NCBI GenBank assembly: GCA_023248875.1
Contig: JAHFDT010000004.1
Span: forward strand, 1-43,017
Direction: 5' to 3'
DNA length: 43,017 bases
DNA from: Myxococcales bacterium
Lineage (GTDB): Bacteria; Myxococcota_A; Polyangia; Palsa-1104; SHYY01
The position numbers were made by a program, and so were the translations under genes. The notes under the pieces were generated by a model, which was given only the letters and a program-made list of their open reading frames with translations, had not been told where the DNA came from and did no database searches. Position 1 is the stretch's first letter, and each line of letters opens with the position of its first letter. Below are positions 39,663 to 43,017 of the stretch, in pieces.

Positions 39663-40797
39663 GCGACTCGCGCAGAGGAAGCACACGCGCCTCCAGCTCG
39701 GCCATGGTGGCACCTCCCGTGCGCTCCAGCAGGGCATCGGCCAACACTAGTGCCACCGCGGCTTCCGCGACCACGGCCGCCGCGGGCACTGCACAGCAGT
39801 CGGTCCGCTCCTTGTGCGCCAGCACCGCTTCGCCGCTCACCAAATCGACCGAGGGCAGCGGCCGCCCCAGCGTCGGCAGCGGCTTCATCGCCGCGCGCAC
39901 CACCAGGGGCTCGCCATTCGACAGTCCGCCCTCGATACCACCGGCGCGATTGGTCGGACGCGCGAATCGATCTCCTTGCCGCACGAGGGCATCGTGCACC
40001 TCCGAGCCGCGTGCTGCAGTGGCCGCAAATCCCAGGCCCACCTCGATCCCCTTGACGGCCGGAATCGCCATCAGCGCCTCGGCCAGCCGCGCGTCGAGCC
40101 TCCCCGTCGGGGTCGCATGGCTGCCGAGCCCCGGCACCATGCCCCACGCCACCACCTCGACCACGCCACCGAGACTATCGCCCTGGGCCTGCGCCGTCTC
40201 GATCGCTGGTACCATCTCAGCGCTGGTTGCCCGATCCGCACAGCCCACCTCGCTCGCGAGCACCCGCGCGCGTATTTCGGCCCCATCACCGTGGAGCGGT
40301 GGGGCTCGCACATTCCCGATTTGGACCACATGCCCGAGTAGCTCTATCCCGCAACGCGCGAGCATGAGCTGCACCACCGCTCCTGCCGCCACCTGCACCG
40401 CCGTCCCGCGCGCACTCGCACGCTCGGCAATCTCGCGGGCATCACGCAGTCCAAATTTGATCGCACCGGCGAAATCGACATGGCCCGGCCGGGGCCGAGT
40501 GATCGCCACCGCTTCGGTAGGCGGCGCAAAGGGGTCCATCGAGTCGCGCCAAAAATCGCGGTTGCGCACCAGCAGCGCCAGGGGCGAACCGATCGTTCGG
40601 CCGCCCCGCAACCCTGCCAGAACCTCGACCCGGTCCTCTTCGATCTTCATCCGCCCGCTACGCCCCACACCCCGCTGCCGCCGCTCGAGCGCCCGATCGA
40701 TCGCCTCGCGCGCTACTTCGAGCCCCTGCGGAAGGCCCTCCAGAATGGCCACGAGCGCAGGGCCATGTGACTCACCGGCCGTCGTCAACTTCAACAT
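39652..40797 (-). CDS. aroC: Chorismate synthase
   Basis: The 381-aa FMN-dependent enzyme makes chorismate from EPSP. Seen: N-terminal LTTAGESHGPALVAILEGLP, RRQRGVGRSGRMKIEED, the RPRPGHVDFAGAIKFGLRDAREIAERASAR signature, and GIEGGLSNGEPLVVRAAMKPLPT near the C-terminus. Length is standard. ATG 40797 is clear. Its 5' leader is now the palindromic element: without the insertion, the pilQ stop and aroC ATG would be separated by only 3 nt (TAG CAG ATG). Expression from pilQ read-through must cross a long inverted repeat. Confidence 0.96.
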   Translation of the reverse strand: MLKLTTAGESHGPALVAILEGLPQGLEVAREAIDRALERRQRGVGRSGRMKIEEDRVEVLAGLRGGRTIGSPLALLVRNRDFWRDSMDPFAPPTEAVAITRPRPGHVDFAGAIKFGLRDAREIAERASARGTAVQVAAGAVVQLMLARCGIELLGHVVQIGNVRAPPLHGDGAEIRARVLASEVGCADRATSAEMVPAIETAQAQGDSLGGVVEVVAWGMVPGLGSHATPTGRLDARLAEALMAIPAVKGIEVGLGFAATAARGSEVHDALVRQGDRFARPTNRAGGIEGGLSNGEPLVVRAAMKPLPTLGRPLPSVDLVSGEAVLAHKERTDCCAVPAAAVVAEAAVALVLADALLERTGGATMAELEARVLPLRESLAF

Positions 40798-40801
40798 CTG
40801 C

Positions 40802-41007
40802 TAGACCGCTTTCAGGTCAAATTGAGCGACTGCGGCGATCCCCTCTGCCTCGGCCGCAGACGTCCTCGGACCGGGGGACCCCGATCTCTTCGGCGAGTGC
40901 TTCGTCTCTTCTCCTTGGATTACTGCTAGTAGTCCTGCGTCGTCGCTCCTCGCCTCACCTCGATCTGGTCCGCCTCGTTCGCTCACGTTTAACCTGAAAG
41001 CGGTCTA
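40802..41007. mobile_element. Palindromic element, family B, between pilQ and aroC
   Basis: Body 40804-41005 (202 bp) has terminal repeats GACCGCTTTCAGGTCAAA (left) and GACCGCTTTCAGGTTAAA (right, reverse complement), with TGAGCG continuing both arms, and flanking TA at 40802-40803 and 41006-41007. No ORF of note is inside. The TA plus G on the right makes the TAG stop of pilQ on the minus strand. It shares only short fragments such as GTCGCTCCTCG with family A. Confidence 0.85.
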
Positions 41008-43017
41008 ACGACGAAGCGCGGTCGCTCGATTGACGATCCGCGGCGTGATGAAGATGAGCAGCTCCGTACGGTTGTCCGATTCCGTCTTATTCTTGAACAA
41101 CCAACCCAGAATAGGGATGTCCCCGAGAAACGGGATCTTCCGTTGATTCGCGCTGGTAGTGCGCTGATAAATTCCGCCGATGACCGCGGTATCGCCGTCG
41201 GCTACCAGCATCTCCGTCTTGGCCACCTTGCGGGAAATGCCCGGCGTCCCACCGGTGGTCTGCACCGACTGGTCGGGCTGGTTCTTCGTGACGTTGACGA
41301 CCATCATGATGCTGCCATCGTTGGTCACATGGGGCTTGACAGTCAAACTCAAGTTCGCATCCACGAACGTAGTCTGGGGCCCGAGTGCGCTGACGACCGT
41401 GATCGGTATTGCAGTGCCCGACAGGATCGAGGCTTCGACATTATCCAACGTGGTGATCTTGGGAGCCGATAGAATCCGGATATTGCCCGTGCTCTCCTCG
41501 GCACTCAGACGCAGGTTCAAATTATAGTTCCCGGTGAGCGAACCGAGGTTCAGCCCGACCACGCCTGACCCACCGGGCAGATTCACCACGTAGTTGGGCG
41601 ACCCCGACAGCCCCACAATGTCCGTGGCCGCTCCACCCGCGGCTCCCGCAATTCCAATCGTCGAGGGAAAGCCTATCCCCGTGGGATTTCCGGTGGCTGC
41701 CGAAGCGATTCCACCGCCTCCCCACTGGATGCCTAGCCCCCGCGAAAATTTGCTATCGGCTTCGACGATTCTAGCTTCGATGAGCACCTCGGGCGTCGGC
41801 GTGTCGAGGCTGCGCACCAGCTCTTCGGCATTCTTGATATTGCCCGGCAGGTCGGAGACGATCAGCGTGTTGGTCCGATCGTCGACGGAGATACGCGCCC
41901 AGCCCGATAGGACGTCTTGAACGCGCGGAATGATCTTGGTCGCTTCGGCGTAGGAGACCGGGATGAGGCGCGTGATCGGCGGCTGCAGTTGCACCATGTG
42001 CTCGCGCCGCGAAATCTCCTGCTCGAGCTCCTTCTCTAGCACCCCCTGAGGCGCCACCCGGATCAGATTGCGCTCGCGCACCATGCCGAGCCCTTTGGCG
42101 CGCAGGATCACCTCGAGCGCCTGATCCCACGGTACGTCGCGCATACGGATGGTGACAGCGCCTTTCACATCATCGGTGGTCACGATATTGACCTGTCCGA
42201 CATCGGAAATGAGACGCAGCAGGTTATGGATATCGGCGTCCTTGAAATCGAGGTCCATCCGCCGTCCGGCATACTTCTTCATCGAACCGACGAGCGGTCG
42301 TGACTGCACCATCGAAGAGTCGCCCGCAGGGGGGCCAGGCGCCGTTGGTGGCGGACTCGCCGGCTGCTGTGGCGGCTGGGGTGGGCCCTTGGGCGGCTCG
42401 GCCACCTGCAGCGGCAGTGTGTTCAGCCCAAATCCGGCCACCTTGGCCGGTGGGAAGGAGCCACTCGAGGCCACTGCCTTCGGAAAGCGCCAGACGATCT
42501 TCGTCTCTGGCTTTGCCCCGTGTCGACGGCGAGTCGGCTCCATCTTGAGCTCCGGTTCGGTCGCCGCCGCCAGCTGCGCCACCAGCCGCACCGCGCCTGG
42601 CTGCTCGGGATCGAGGTAGGCCGAGACCGAAGTGACCGGCCCGTGAAAAGCCGTGGTATCGAGCGTGCGCGCCAACTGTTTCGGCAGTACAGCCCCTTTG
42701 AACTGCAACGAAGCGCGTGGCTGCCCCGGTTCCATCGCCAGTTTCGTGATCTCCGGCTGACCGCGCACCAGGATCTCGACCCGAGCCGCGTGGGTGCTGT
42801 CACGAAATTGGACATCCAAGATCTCGACCACCGGCTTCGTGGGTTGCTCGACAAACACCGCCTGAGCCGGTTTCGTGGGGGGGTCCGAAGCCGCCGGCTT
42901 CGGCGCCAAGACGGACGGCTTTACCGACTCCTTCGCTACGCCATGGGCGACCGGCTTCTCGACCGTCGGCTTGGCCACCGCGCTCACTGCCGACTTGACC
43001 AGATCCTTCTGGATCGG
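41005..43017 (-). CDS. pilQ: Type IV pilus secretin PilQ (N-terminus outside window)
   Basis: The frame is open to the window edge (first visible residues PIQKDLVKSA), so the GTG 42987 track start is not the true start; 670 residues are visible. In order: a Pro/Lys-rich region, an AMIN-like domain (~60-145, VVEILDVQFRDSTHAARVEILVRG), a Pro-rich linker, the STN/N0 domain (MDLDFKDADIHNLLRLISDVGQVNIV), an N1 domain (PVSYAEATKIIPRVQDVL...DDRTNTLIVSD) and the secretin barrel domain (VADGDTAVIGGIYQ, IPFLGDIPILGWLF). The dodecameric outer-membrane channel lets the pilus pass. Its TAG stop is created by the palindromic element. pilMNOP are expected upstream of the window. Confidence 0.95.
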   Translation of the reverse strand, partial: PIQKDLVKSAVSAVAKPTVEKPVAHGVAKESVKPSVLAPKPAASDPPTKPAQAVFVEQPTKPVVEILDVQFRDSTHAARVEILVRGQPEITKLAMEPGQPRASLQFKGAVLPKQLARTLDTTAFHGPVTSVSAYLDPEQPGAVRLVAQLAAATEPELKMEPTRRRHGAKPETKIVWRFPKAVASSGSFPPAKVAGFGLNTLPLQVAEPPKGPPQPPQQPASPPPTAPGPPAGDSSMVQSRPLVGSMKKYAGRRMDLDFKDADIHNLLRLISDVGQVNIVTTDDVKGAVTIRMRDVPWDQALEVILRAKGLGMVRERNLIRVAPQGVLEKELEQEISRREHMVQLQPPITRLIPVSYAEATKIIPRVQDVLSGWARISVDDRTNTLIVSDLPGNIKNAEELVRSLDTPTPEVLIEARIVEADSKFSRGLGIQWGGGGIASAATGNPTGIGFPSTIGIAGAAGGAATDIVGLSGSPNYVVNLPGGSGVVGLNLGSLTGNYNLNLRLSAEESTGNIRILSAPKITTLDNVEASILSGTAIPITVVSALGPQTTFVDANLSLTVKPHVTNDGSIMMVVNVTKNQPDQSVQTTGGTPGISRKVAKTEMLVADGDTAVIGGIYQRTTSANQRKIPFLGDIPILGWLFKNKTESDNRTELLIFITPRIVNRATALRR

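Noticed and set aside
40804-41005. Small protein inside the pilQ-aroC element (61- and 76-aa ORFs)
   Set aside because: No Shine-Dalgarno, composition follows the inverted repeat, and no recognisable motif.

Overview
The window is high-GC bacterial chromosome, and I read it as Myxococcota (former Deltaproteobacteria). The indicators are a FrzS-like pseudo-receiver/coiled-coil protein, a roadblock/LC7 protein beside pilQ, an FHA-type sigma-54 activator, a protein resembling Myxococcus MXAN_5187, and many small Cys-rich lipoproteins with Asp-Met/Leu-Ala linkers. This is a family-level judgement from memory; no 16S or marker phylogeny is available. Coding density is very high. No gene-free stretch exceeds 300 bases; the longest are the 4435-4691 gap and the 40798-41004 gap, and each is mostly a palindromic insertion. 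I found no tRNA, rRNA, CRISPR array or transposase.

Layout. 1-2.2 kb: surface protein and lipoproteins, then a zinc-ribbon protein. 2.2-9.1 kb: membrane glycosyltransferases (DUF2723/GT117-like; YfhO-like plus GT2) around an NtrC-type regulator. 9.2-15.5 kb: adenosine deaminase, porin-like barrel, Pro/Gly-repeat lipoprotein, FHA-sigma-54 activator, rhomboid-like protein, lipoprotein. 15.7-19.8 kb: tolQ-tolR-tolA/tonB-like-tolB-ppx operon without pal. 19.9-24.7 kb: Cys-rich lipoproteins and a three-gene FAD/[2Fe-2S] amine-oxidoreductase operon. 24.7-31.2 kb: pcnB, BtuF-like protein, putative glycosyltransferase-TPR protein, FrzS-like protein, hflX. 31.2-34.5 kb: MXAN_5187-like protein and a large TPR protein. 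34.6-43.0 kb, all on the minus strand: pilQ (5' end outside the window), aroC, aroK-aroB fusion, lipoprotein, roadblock protein, aroQ, accB, accC. That block joins type IV pilus secretin, shikimate pathway and acetyl-CoA carboxylase genes. Eight adjacent gene pairs overlap as ATGA, so translational coupling is the main operon device.

The most unusual signal is a set of four non-coding palindromic elements of three sequence types, each of the form TA-G...C-TA. They look like MITEs of a TA-targeting transposon and sit exactly on gene boundaries. Two copies of one type (12792-12870 and 23941-24101) and a second type between pilQ and aroC (40802-41007) place the TA of a stop codon at the element edge, so the element's first G completes TAG. 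Four gene ends are closed this way, two of them by one copy between convergent genes. A third type (4534-4724) has split the start of the NtrC-type regulator: removing it restores an uninterrupted frame from ATG 4503, and the present start codon lies inside the element. A separate 37-bp palindrome (20778-20814) runs exactly from one stop codon to the other between convergent genes.

A second theme is initiation. Several genes have a -10 box ending 6-9 bases before the start codon, some with a -35 at 17-18 bases, which implies leaderless or nearly leaderless mRNAs. Two lipoproteins have convincing signal peptides and lipoboxes but no ATG/GTG/TTG in frame, suggesting AUU and AUC starts.
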